From Modestobacter roseus (lineage in GTDB: Bacteria > Actinomycetota > Actinomycetes > Mycobacteriales > Geodermatophilaceae): DNA of 64,000 bases. Under the pieces are notes generated by a model. That model was not told the origin of the DNA and did no database searches. It saw only the letters and a list, made by a program, of their open reading frames with translations. Positions 54,845-63,900 of this stretch are shown one piece after another. The position numbers and the translations under genes are program-made. Every line of letters starts with the position of its first letter. Position 1 is the first letter of the stretch. Where the stretch lies: the NCBI RefSeq assembly GCF_007994135.1, contig NZ_VLKF01000001.1, positions 496,001 through 560,000 on the forward strand, in the 5' to 3' direction.

Positions 54845-55461
54845 CGGGCCAGCCCGGGGAGGTAGGTGAGCAGGAACTGCCGCATCGACGCGGCCATGCG
54901 GACGTGCTCCCGGTCGAACAGCCACTGGGCCTGCAGTCCGTTCATCAACGCCACCGTCATCACGGCCAGCGTCTCCGGGTCTGCTCCTGCCGCGAGCTCG
55001 CCCCGCTCCGCGAGGGCGGTGAACGCCTGGGCGTAGAAGTGGCGAAGCGCCCGGTACTGCTCGGCGTAGTGGGTGTGCGCGGGGTGGTCCGGCGACGTCG
55101 CCTCGCCCGCCAGCACGCAGTGCAGGGCGAGCAGGCCGGGCAGGTGCTCGTTCTCGGCGACGACACCGAGCATGCCTCGCAGGGCCTCGAGTGGCTGTGT
55201 GCGCGGGTCCAGCGCCTGAGCCGACCGGAGGTACTCGGTGCTGAGCTCCGCCCGCAGTGCCAGCACGGCAGTGAGCAGCTCCTCCTTGCTCGCGAAGTGG
55301 TGCAGGAGGCCGGTGTAACTGATCCCCGCGCGTCGCGCGACGTCCTTCATCGTGGCGCCGTAGAACCCGGTCTCGCCGAATGCCTCCACGCAGGCCTCGA
55401 CGATGCGCCGCCGGACCCCCTCCGTCTTCGCGTACGGGCCCCGTGGTGCGGTCGCCGGCAT
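54841..55461 (-). CDS. TetR-family regulator of the glycosidase locus
   Basis: A 206-residue regulator. The helix-turn-helix (about 13-58) reads IVEACVEAFGETGFYGATMKDVARRAGISYTGLLHHFASKEELL. A TetR_C-type ligand domain follows (ALHCVLAGEATSPDHPAHTHYAEQYRALRHFYAQAF). It is divergent from the GH3 gene; the shared gap contains one of two near-identical promoter segments, the other preceding the GH1 gene. I infer that it controls both, releasing them when a sugar ligand binds. Confidence 0.88.
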   Translation of the reverse strand: MPATAPRGPYAKTEGVRRRIVEACVEAFGETGFYGATMKDVARRAGISYTGLLHHFASKEELLTAVLALRAELSTEYLRSAQALDPRTQPLEALRGMLGVVAENEHLPGLLALHCVLAGEATSPDHPAHTHYAEQYRALRHFYAQAFTALAERGELAAGADPETLAVMTVALMNGLQAQWLFDREHVRMAASMRQFLLTYLPGLAR

Positions 55462-55478
55462 GCCGTCTCCTGAATGTC

Positions 55479-55511
55479 GTATTGCATTACGGTTTACATG
55501 CTAGCGTGACG
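55479..55511 (+). promoter_or_regulatory. Promoter/operator copy A upstream of the GH3 gene
   Basis: GTATTG, 17 bases, then TAGCGT gives a -35/-10-like pair. The 33-base segment matches copy B (59707-59739) at 25 positions, sharing GTRTTGYAKTACGG and ATGCTAGYGTGACG. GTATTGCATTAC is a near-palindrome overlapping the -35 box, suited to a TetR operator. Transcription would start about 135-140 bases before the GH3 ATG. Confidence 0.6.
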
Positions 55512-55659
55512 TGCGTCATGACCGGGCGGTGACGGGGCCCGCCGAGTGGCTGGCCGGCTCCGCCGCCTCGGCTGCTGCCGTGGCGGCGCCCTGATCCTGT
55601 CGACCGTCCGATCCGCTCCACCAGGTGACCCGCGGTGGACCCATGAGAGGCATCCCACG

Positions 55660-58092
55660 ATGGACCACAAGGACACTGCCCGGTCGCCTGAGGAACGCGC
55701 TCGCGACCTGCTCGGACGGATGACCGTCAGTGAGAAGGCCCAGCAGCTCGTGGGCGTGCTGCCGCATGCGCTGGCCGGTGCCGGCGGAGTCTCCGGAGAC
55801 GCCCTGCGGCGGCACCTGGCCGACGGGATCGGGCACATCTCCGGCGCGGCCCTCACGTCCGATTCGCCGGTGGCGATCGCGCGCGTCAACAACGCCGTCC
55901 AGCGTCACCTCGTGGAGGACACTCGCTTGGGCATCCCCGCCATCCTGCACAACGAGGCCCTCAACGGTGTGTCGGCCAAGGGCTTCACCGTCTTCCCCAC
56001 GAGCATCGGCCTCGCCGCCACCTGGAACCCGGTGCTGGTCGGCGAGATGGCCGCCCTCATCCGCCGCCAGCTGCGCGCTGTCGGCATCAGGCAGGCCCTG
56101 TCCCCGGTGCTGGACGTCGCCCGCGATGCCCGTTGGGGACGGGTACACGAGACCTACGGCGAGGAGGTCGCCCTGGTCACCGCGATGGGTGTCTCCTTCG
56201 TCGGCAACATGCAAGGTGAGGACCTCCGGGACGGCGTCATCGCCACGGCCAAGCACTTCCTCGGCTACGCGATGACCGAGGCCGGGCAGAACCTGGCGGC
56301 GACCCACTTCGGCCCGCGCGAGCTGTACGACGTCTACGCCACCCCGTTCGAGGCGGCCATCCGGCTGACCGGCATGCGCAGCGTCATGAACAGCTACTCC
56401 GAGATCGACGGCGAGCCCGTGGCGACCTCGGCGGCCGTGCTGGATGACCTGTTGCGGGGGCGCCTGGGCTTCCAAGGGACCGTGGTCTCCGACTACCGGA
56501 CCGTCCAGTACCTGGTCGAGCGCCAGCTGGTGGCGAGCTCTCCGGAAGAGGCCGCCGGGCTCGCCCTCGCTGCAGGTCTGGACGTCGAGCTCCCCAGCGC
56601 CTACGGCTACGGAGCCACGCTGGCGCGCGCAGTCGAGGCGGGGGAGATCGACGAGGCCCTCCTCGACCGCGCAGTGCTCCGCGTGCTCGTGCACAAGTTC
56701 GAGCTCGGTCTGTTCGAGGCCCCCTACGTCGCCGAGGACGCCGTGCTGCTCGACGGCCTGGGGCGCGAGGGCGTCGACCTCTCTGCCACGCTGGCCGAGC
56801 AGTCGGTGACGCTGCTGAAGAACGACGGCGGCGTGCTCCCCTTCGACCCGGCCGTGCGCCGGGTCGCGGTCATCGGGCCGCACGCCGAGTCTGCACTGGT
56901 CAACTTCCCCAACTACACCTATCCGGCCAGCCAGGAGATGCTGCGCGGGCTGGCCACCGGGCAGGCCCAGATGGTCGGCATGGAGGGCGTCCTCGGGGAG
57001 ATGTCCGAGGAGAAGCGGAAGGTCGCGGTCGCGCGTCTGGAGGCCATGTCCAAGATCGACGTCGAGCAGATCGTGCGCGACGACTACGGGGCCGTCGGGT
57101 TGGCCGAGGCGGTACAGGCAGTCCTGCCCGACGCCCAGGTCTCCTCCGTCGTGGGCGTCGGCCTCATCGACCCCGAGCCGAGCGATCTGGACGCGGCCCT
57201 GGCGGCGGCGGCGGACGCCGACGTCGTCGTGCTCGCCCTGGGCGGGCGTTCCGGCGCCTTCGCCGGGCGGATGACGGAGGGGGAGGGGACAGACTCCGCG
57301 GACATCGACCTGCCTGCCGGTCAGGTCACGCTCGCTCGTGCGGTCGCCCAGCTGGGCAAGCCGACGGCAGCAGTCCTCTTCATGGGTCGCCCGTACGGCA
57401 TCGCCGCCGTCGACGAAGTGGTGCCGGGCATCGTCACCGCCTACTTCCCGGGCTCGGAGGGGCCGGTCGCGCTGGCCCGCGTCCTCTTCGGGCTCTCGAC
57501 GCCGGGCGGGAAGCTGCCCTTCACCATGCCGCGGCACTCCGGCCAGGTCCCGATCTACCAGGCGCACAAGCGGGGCAGCGGAGACCGCCGCGAGCCGGCC
57601 GACATGTGGAAGGGGTACCGGGACATGCCCATGACGCCGCTGTTCCCCTTTGGTCACGGCCTCACGTACACGACCTTCGAGTACGGGGATGTCAGCAGCG
57701 AGGCGGCCGAGGTGACTCCGGAGGGCGAGGCCGTGCTCCGCGTCCCCGTCCGGAACACCGGGTCGAGGGCGGGGGCGGAGGTGGTGCAGTTCTACGCGAG
57801 CCAGCCGGTCCGCGGCATGACCCGCCCGGTGCAGCAGCTCGTTGGCTTCGCCCGGGTGGACCTGGAGCCCGGCCAGGAGGCCGAGGTCGAAGTCGTGTTG
57901 CCGGTGGACCAGCTCGGCTTCACCGGTGTCGACGGTCGGTTCGTCGTCGCGCCGGGCGAGGTGACCGTGCACGTCGGCTCCTCGTCGGTCGACCTCCGGA
58001 CCTCCAGTTCGTTCGCCATCACCGGCGACCGGCCGCAGCTCGTCGGTCGGCGGACGTACCTCCCGCGTGTCTCGGTCCGCCGGCCGGGATGA
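55660..58092 (+). CDS. Glycoside hydrolase family 3 (beta-glucosidase/beta-xylosidase type)
   Basis: An 810-residue cytoplasmic enzyme. The barrel domain carries the nucleophile Asp278 in VVSDYRTVQYL and the substrate-binding TAKHFLGYAM. The (alpha/beta)6 sandwich begins near ALAEQSVTLLKNDGGVLPF. A C-terminal fibronectin-III-like domain includes FGHGLTYTTFEYGD and VQFYASQPV. The SDY motif and the VELPSAYGYG segment resemble the xylosidase/glucosidase branch with broad exo-activity. No signal peptide, so it acts on imported oligosaccharides. The ATG at 55660 starts the family N-terminus. Confidence 0.92.
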   Translation: MDHKDTARSPEERARDLLGRMTVSEKAQQLVGVLPHALAGAGGVSGDALRRHLADGIGHISGAALTSDSPVAIARVNNAVQRHLVEDTRLGIPAILHNEALNGVSAKGFTVFPTSIGLAATWNPVLVGEMAALIRRQLRAVGIRQALSPVLDVARDARWGRVHETYGEEVALVTAMGVSFVGNMQGEDLRDGVIATAKHFLGYAMTEAGQNLAATHFGPRELYDVYATPFEAAIRLTGMRSVMNSYSEIDGEPVATSAAVLDDLLRGRLGFQGTVVSDYRTVQYLVERQLVASSPEEAAGLALAAGLDVELPSAYGYGATLARAVEAGEIDEALLDRAVLRVLVHKFELGLFEAPYVAEDAVLLDGLGREGVDLSATLAEQSVTLLKNDGGVLPFDPAVRRVAVIGPHAESALVNFPNYTYPASQEMLRGLATGQAQMVGMEGVLGEMSEEKRKVAVARLEAMSKIDVEQIVRDDYGAVGLAEAVQAVLPDAQVSSVVGVGLIDPEPSDLDAALAAAADADVVVLALGGRSGAFAGRMTEGEGTDSADIDLPAGQVTLARAVAQLGKPTAAVLFMGRPYGIAAVDEVVPGIVTAYFPGSEGPVALARVLFGLSTPGGKLPFTMPRHSGQVPIYQAHKRGSGDRREPADMWKGYRDMPMTPLFPFGHGLTYTTFEYGDVSSEAAEVTPEGEAVLRVPVRNTGSRAGAEVVQFYASQPVRGMTRPVQQLVGFARVDLEPGQEAEVEVVLPVDQLGFTGVDGRFVVAPGEVTVHVGSSSVDLRTSSSFAITGDRPQLVGRRTYLPRVSVRRPG

Positions 58093-58102
58093 CCCCCTCG
58101 GT

Positions 58103-58130
58103 CGGGGAGGCGGGATCGCCCGCCTCCCCG
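58103..58130 (+). terminator. Hairpin terminator after the GH3 gene
   Basis: A perfect 12-bp stem (CGGGGAGGCGGG) with loop ATCG, 10 bases after the GH3 stop. It should end or attenuate the GH3 transcript before the GH43 gene. Confidence 0.7.
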
Positions 58131-58240
58131 GCTGACTTCGAGCCACGGCCGGTCACGGCCCCGTGGTAGCCGCACACCCACCGGACGGGGCCGGCGCGGT
58201 CCGCCCGTCCGGCTCGCCCGCGAGCGGAGGAGACCGCCCG

Positions 58241-59701
58241 ATGAGTGCCATCCCGATCTTGCCCGGCTTCCACCCGGACCCCTCCATCTGTCGGGTCGGT
58301 GACACCTACTACCTCGCCACGTCCAGCTTCGAGTACGCGCCGGGCGTGCCGCTGTTCAGCAGCCGCGACCTGCTCCGCTGGGAGCAGATCGGCAACGTGC
58401 TCGACCGCCCCAGTCAGCTCAACGTCCGGCCGGGGCTCGCGAGCGCCAGTTCCGGCGTCTACGCGCCGACGTTGCGGCACCACGCCGGCCGCTTCTGGCT
58501 GGCCACCACGAACATCGCCGACATCCGGCTTGGGCACCTGCTCGTCCACGCCGAGGACTCGGCCGGCCCGTGGAGCGAGCCGGTGTACACCGCGGGCACC
58601 ATCGGCGTCGACCCGGACCTGGCCTGGGACGACGACGGCACCTGCCTGCTGACCTGGTCGGACCCGTTCGGTGGGGTCGCCCAGGCGGTCCTGCTCCCGT
58701 CGACCGGTCGGCTCGGCTCCGAACCGAGACCGCTCTGGGCGGGCAGCGGGCTGGCCCATCCTGAGGGCCCGCACCTGTTCCGACGCGACGGCTGGTGGTA
58801 CCTCGTCGTGGCCGAGGGCGGTACGGGGCGGGGTCACGGGGTCTCCGTCGCCCGGGCCCGTAGTGCCACCGGGCCGTTCGAGGGGCACCCGACCAACCCT
58901 GTCTTCTCGCACCGCAGCACCGGCGACCCGGTCCAGAACACCGGCCACGCCGACCTCGTCGAGCTCCGTGACGGCAGCTGGGCCGTGGTGCATCTGGGAG
59001 TCAGGCCGCGCGGCTCCTTCCCGCAGTACCACGTCAACGGGCGTGAGACCTTCCTCGCCGGCGTCGACTGGGTCGACGGCTGGCCGGTCGTGGTCGAGGA
59101 CCGGTTCGAGGTCCCCGAAGCGGTCACCGCCTTCGTGGACGACTTCTCCGGTGACCGCCTGCACCCGCGATGGATCTCACCCGGGGTCCAGCCGCAGCAG
59201 TTCGCCGCGGTCCGTCCGGGAGGCGGGATCCAGCTCGCCGCAGGACGCCCGGTGTCCGCACGCGAGGCCGAGCGGCTGTTGGCGGTACGAGCGCGCGACG
59301 AGGAGTGGACCGTCGAGGTGACGGTCACGGAGGGGGACGTGGCGCTGACCGTGCGCATCGACGACGCCCACTGGGTGGCGGTGGAGCGGTGCGGCGGTGC
59401 CCTCGCGGTCCGCATGGCCGTCGGTCCGCTGGACCAGGTGCTCGCCACTGCCACTGACGTGTCGCCGGACCGGCCGCTGGTCGTGCGCGCTGTCGCTGCC
59501 CAGGACCGTCGTGGCCGCCGCAGCGGGCCGGACCGGCTCGAGCTGGGTTGGGTGGACGAGGAGGGGGTGCACGTCCTGGCGGGCGTGGACGGTCGCTACC
59601 TGTCCACCGAGGTGGCCGGCGGGTTCACCGGACGCGTCATCGGCGTCGAGGCCCTGGGTGGACCGGCGGTGCTCACGCGATTCGAGTACCGGACCTCATG
59701 A
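58241..59701 (+). CDS. Glycoside hydrolase family 43 (beta-xylosidase/arabinofuranosidase type)
   Basis: A 486-residue protein. The N-terminal five-bladed propeller has the catalytic base Asp13 in PGFHPDPSICRVGDTYYLATSS (split here by the motif), the pKa-tuning Asp in GVDPDLAWDDDG and the acid Glu175 in AHPEGPHLF. The C-terminal ~190 residues are a beta-sandwich like the GH43_11/12-type accessory domain (FVDDFSGDRLHPRWISPG). It should release xylose or arabinose from short oligosaccharides in the cytoplasm. GGAGGAG precedes the ATG at 58241. Confidence 0.9.
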   Translation: MSAIPILPGFHPDPSICRVGDTYYLATSSFEYAPGVPLFSSRDLLRWEQIGNVLDRPSQLNVRPGLASASSGVYAPTLRHHAGRFWLATTNIADIRLGHLLVHAEDSAGPWSEPVYTAGTIGVDPDLAWDDDGTCLLTWSDPFGGVAQAVLLPSTGRLGSEPRPLWAGSGLAHPEGPHLFRRDGWWYLVVAEGGTGRGHGVSVARARSATGPFEGHPTNPVFSHRSTGDPVQNTGHADLVELRDGSWAVVHLGVRPRGSFPQYHVNGRETFLAGVDWVDGWPVVVEDRFEVPEAVTAFVDDFSGDRLHPRWISPGVQPQQFAAVRPGGGIQLAAGRPVSAREAERLLAVRARDEEWTVEVTVTEGDVALTVRIDDAHWVAVERCGGALAVRMAVGPLDQVLATATDVSPDRPLVVRAVAAQDRRGRRSGPDRLELGWVDEEGVHVLAGVDGRYLSTEVAGGFTGRVIGVEALGGPAVLTRFEYRTS

Positions 59702-59706
59702 AAATA

Positions 59707-59739
59707 GTGTTGTAGTACGGGATTGATGCTAGTGTGACG
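59707..59739 (+). promoter_or_regulatory. Promoter/operator copy B upstream of the GH1 gene
   Basis: GTGTTG, 17 bases, then TAGTGT. It lies 6 bases after the GH43 stop and about 55 bases before the GH1 ATG, and matches copy A (55479-55511) at 25 of 33 positions. This implies that GH1 and GH2 form a separate transcript under the same control as GH3. Confidence 0.6.
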
Positions 59740-59794
59740 CCAACCACGACAGCTGCGATGCCGCCGTCCTCCGTCCTCGTCGAAGGGCCATGAC

Positions 59795-60994
59795 ATGTCC
59801 GAACTCCCACTCGGGTTCCTCTGGGGGGCCTCGACCGCCCCGCACCAGGTGGAGGGAAACAACCTCAACAGCGACTTCTGGGCGCGTGAGGGCTCGATGC
59901 CGGGCAGCGAGCGCAGTGGCGACGCGTGCGACAGCTATCACCGCTACCCGGAGGACATGCAACTGCTGGCCGACGCCGGCCTGACCGCCTACCGGTTCGG
60001 CATCGAGTGGGCTCGCATCGAGCCCGAGCCGGGACTCGTCTCCCGTGCGGTGCTCGCCCACTACCGGCGGATGATCGACACGGCCCTCGGCCTGGGGCTC
60101 ACCCCGGTCGTCACGTTGCAGCACTTCACCACCCCGCGCTGGTTCGCCGAGGAGGGCGGCTGGATGAGCGACCGGGCGGTCGACCGCTTCGTCGGCTACG
60201 TGCGCGCCGCGACCGGCATCCTGGACGGCGTTCCGTGGGTCGTCACCATGAACGAGCCGAACATGCAGGCGATGATGACCATGCTGGCGCGGCTCGCCCG
60301 TGACCCGGAGCAGCGGAAGAAGTGGCAGAGCCCGACGGTCGAGGGTGGGCCCCGGCCGCCCCTCCCGGCGCCGGATCTGGAGATCGGACGGCGCATGGTG
60401 GAGGCGCACCACGCCGTCCGCGACGTCGTGCGGGAGCAGACCGGCGCCAAGGTGGGCTGGACGGTCGCCAACCGTGCTTTCGTCGCCCGTCCGGGAGCCG
60501 AGGAGAAGGCCCGCGAGCTGCAGTGGCAGTGGGAGGATCTCTACCTCGACGCGGCGAGGGAGGACGACTTCGTCGGCGTGCAGTCCTATTCCAGCCAGTG
60601 GGTCAACGCCGAGGGGATCGAGCCGTACCCGCCGTCGCCGGACAACACCCTGGTCGGGACCGCCTATCGGCCCGACGCGATCGGCATCGCCGTCCGGCAC
60701 ACGGCGGAGGTGACCGGGGGAGTGCCGATCCTGATCACCGAGAACGGGATCGCCACCGCTGACGACAGCCGGCGCGTCGCCTACACGACCGAGGCGCTGC
60801 AGCACCTGTTCGCCGCCATGGACGACGGCGTGGACGTGCGCGGCTACCTGCACTGGAGCGCCCTGGACAATTACGAGTGGGGCCACTGGGAGCCGACCTT
60901 CGGGCTCATCGCGGTCGACCGGGAGACATTCGAGCGCCACCCGAAGCCGAGCCTGGGCTGGCTGGGGAGCGTTGCCCGTCGCGGTGGCCTGTGA
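59795..60994 (+). CDS. Glycoside hydrolase family 1 beta-glycosidase
   Basis: A 399-residue GH1 barrel. The acid/base Glu154 is in TMNEPN and the nucleophile Glu316 in LITENGIA. The N-terminal GFLWGASTAPHQVEG and the ending WSALDNYEWGHWEPTFGLIAVD are family signatures. It probably cleaves beta-glucosides or beta-galactosides in the cytoplasm. At ~400 residues it is shorter than typical GH1 (about 440-480). Its TGA overlaps the GTG of the GH2 gene by four bases. Confidence 0.92.
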   Translation: MSELPLGFLWGASTAPHQVEGNNLNSDFWAREGSMPGSERSGDACDSYHRYPEDMQLLADAGLTAYRFGIEWARIEPEPGLVSRAVLAHYRRMIDTALGLGLTPVVTLQHFTTPRWFAEEGGWMSDRAVDRFVGYVRAATGILDGVPWVVTMNEPNMQAMMTMLARLARDPEQRKKWQSPTVEGGPRPPLPAPDLEIGRRMVEAHHAVRDVVREQTGAKVGWTVANRAFVARPGAEEKARELQWQWEDLYLDAAREDDFVGVQSYSSQWVNAEGIEPYPPSPDNTLVGTAYRPDAIGIAVRHTAEVTGGVPILITENGIATADDSRRVAYTTEALQHLFAAMDDGVDVRGYLHWSALDNYEWGHWEPTFGLIAVDRETFERHPKPSLGWLGSVARRGGL

Positions 60995-63900
60995 CGCCCG
61001 AGGCGACGGCAGTGCCGCTCCCGGCGCCCACTGACGACACCGGTCTGCACGCGGTCGGTCGGCTGCCCATGCACTCGCTGCGGCGTGAGCCGGAGGTACC
61101 GCTCGACGGGCTCTGGGACTTCCAGTTGCTCCCGTCGCCGACCGCTGCGCGCAGCAACCGGTGGGCGACCGTCCAGGTGCCCGAGCTGTGGACCATGCGC
61201 GAGCCCGCCGACCCCCCGCACTACACGAACGTCCCCATGCCCTTCGACGAGGTGCCGCCCGCCGTCCCGCGAGCGAACCCCACCGGGGTGTACCGGCGCA
61301 CCGTGTCCCTCAGTCTGCGGCCGGGCCGCCGCACGGTGCTGCACGTCGGTGCCGCCGAGGGGCTGCTGCGCGCCTTCGTCAACGGGCGCCCCGTCGGGCT
61401 CAGCTCTGACTCGCACCTCGCCGCCGAGTTCGACGTCACCGACGCCGTCGTCGAGGGACCGAACACCGTGGAGCTGGTCGTCAGCAAGTGGTCGGCGGTC
61501 AGCTACCTGGAGGACCAGGACCAGTGGTGGCAGGCCGGCATCAGTCGATCGGTCTTCCTCTACAGCGTGCCCGAGGTGCACCTGGCCGACCTGAGGGTCG
61601 TCGCCGACCTCGACCCGGCCACCGGCCGCGGCAGCCTGCAGGCCACCGTCCAGACCAACGGCCTGGCCCACCTCCGCGACGTCGAGCACACCCTGCAGGT
61701 GGAGGTGCTCGGCCGCACAGAGGAGGTGCCGGTGGCACCGCGGGTGACCGCACCCACGTTGCCCAGGGGCGGCGACGACCGGTCCACCCGTCCGGAGCCC
61801 CGCCTGCCGGCGGACTTCATGGACCTGGTCAGCCTGAACGCCGCGAGCGCGCCGATCCCACCGGAGTTCCGGGCCACCCCGGGGATGCTCGGCCAGCAGC
61901 ACCGGTCCTCGTCGCCCGCCGGGACCGCGGTCGTCTTCCTCGGCGACCTCGACGTCCGGCCGTGGTCGGCTGAGACCCCGCACCTGGAAGAGCTCGTCGT
62001 CCGGCTGGTCGACGGCGGTGGCGAGGTGGTCGACGAGACCCGCACGCGGATCGGCTTCCGCCGGGTCCGGATCGAAGGGCCCGACCTGCTGGTGAACGGC
62101 CGGCGGGTGCTCATCCAGGGCGTGAACCGGCACGACGTCGACCCGTGCACCGGCCGCGTGCTCTCGCAGGAGCGTCAGCTGGCCGAGCTGTCGCTGCTCA
62201 AGCGGTGCAACGTCAACGCGATCCGCACCGCCCACTACCCGAACGACCCGTCGTTTCTGGACCTCTGCGACCGACTCGGCTTCTACGTCGTGGACGAGGC
62301 CGACGTGGAAGGGCACGCCTTCGCCTCCACGATCGCGGACGACCCTCCGTACCTCGGCGCCATCGTCGAGCGGGTGCAGCGCATGGTCGCGCGGGACCGC
62401 AACCACCCGTCGGTGATCCTCTGGTCGCTGGGGAACGAGACCGGCTACGGCGCAGCGCACGACGCCGCAGCGGCGTGGGTCAGGCACGCCGATCCGACCC
62501 GGCCCGTCCACTACGAGGGCGCCGTCGCCACCGACTGGCACGGAGGACGGGCAGCCACCGATGTCGTCTGCCCGATGTACCCGACGTTCGACGCGCTGCG
62601 GGCCTACTCGGCCGACGAGCGCACCGACCGGCCGTTGATCACGTGCGAGTACGCCTACTCCCAGGGCAACAGCACCGGAGGCCTGGCCGAGTACTGGGAG
62701 CTCTTCGAGTCGCTCCCCGGCCTGCAGGGCGGGTTCATCTGGCAGTTCACCGACCACGCGCTCGATCCGGATGGCGACGGGCGACACCGGTACGGCGGCG
62801 ACTTCGGCGACGAACCGAACAACGGGCCGACCCTGCTCAACGGCGTGGTGTTCGCCGACCTCACCCCGAAGCCGGCGCTCTACGAGGCCCGTGGCCTGTT
62901 CAGCCCGGTCCGCCTCCTGTCCGGAGCAGACGAGGCCCTGAGCGGACGGGTGCGCCTGCGCAACCGGCAGAGCTTCGCCGACCTGAGCGGCTTCGAACTC
63001 GAACTGCGCGTCGAGACGACAGCCGGACCGCTGGGTGCGGTCCTCGTGCCCACCCCGGACGTGGCCGCCGGCGCCGAAGGCGGCCTGGTCCTGCCTGCGT
63101 CGGTGTGCGACCTGCTCCGCAGCCCTGCGGCTCTCGCGCTCACCCTGGCCGTGCGCACGCGCGGCGACGCGCTGTGGGCGCCCAGCAGGACGGAGGTCGC
63201 ACTGCAGCAGGTGGTCCTCCCGCGACGGCCCGTGCCGCTGCCCGCCGGGCACGCCCCGGAAGCAGAGGTCAGGGGTGACGGCGCGGTGGAGCACCCAGTC
63301 CTCCACCGCGCTCCGCGACTGTGCCTGTGGCGCGCGCTGACCGACAACGACCGGTCCTTCGCCCTGGACCAGCGGTTCGTGCGCAGCGGCTTCTTCCGGC
63401 TGACCCCGACCGGCACGGACGTGGACCGGTCGGCGCACGGCACCGTCGTGACCACGCGGTACGCGGCCGCTTTCGGCGACGAGGTGGTGCACCGGCGGAC
63501 CGTCCGGACCATCGGCCCCGGGGACTGGGTTCTCCGCGAGGAGGTTTCCCTGCCAGAGGGCACCACCGACGGGCTGAGGGTCGGGGTGGAGTTCGAGCTG
63601 GTCGATGGCTTCGAGCAGGCCCAGTGGGTCGGTCTGGGACCGTGGGAGAACTACCCGGACCGCGCCGCCTCGGCGCTGCTCGGCGCGTGGGCGAGCCCGA
63701 TCGACGACCTCGCGGTGCCCTACGTCCTCCCGCAGGAGAACGGCACCCGCGGCGGCGTCACCGAGCTGCGGCTGTCCGGCCCGGCCGGTGAGGTGCGGGC
63801 TGTTTCGCCGACCCCGCTCCACCTGAACGTCAGCCGGTACACCGTGGACCAGCTCGAGGGCGCCGCGCACTGGTGGGAGCTGCCGCCCAGCCGCACCACC

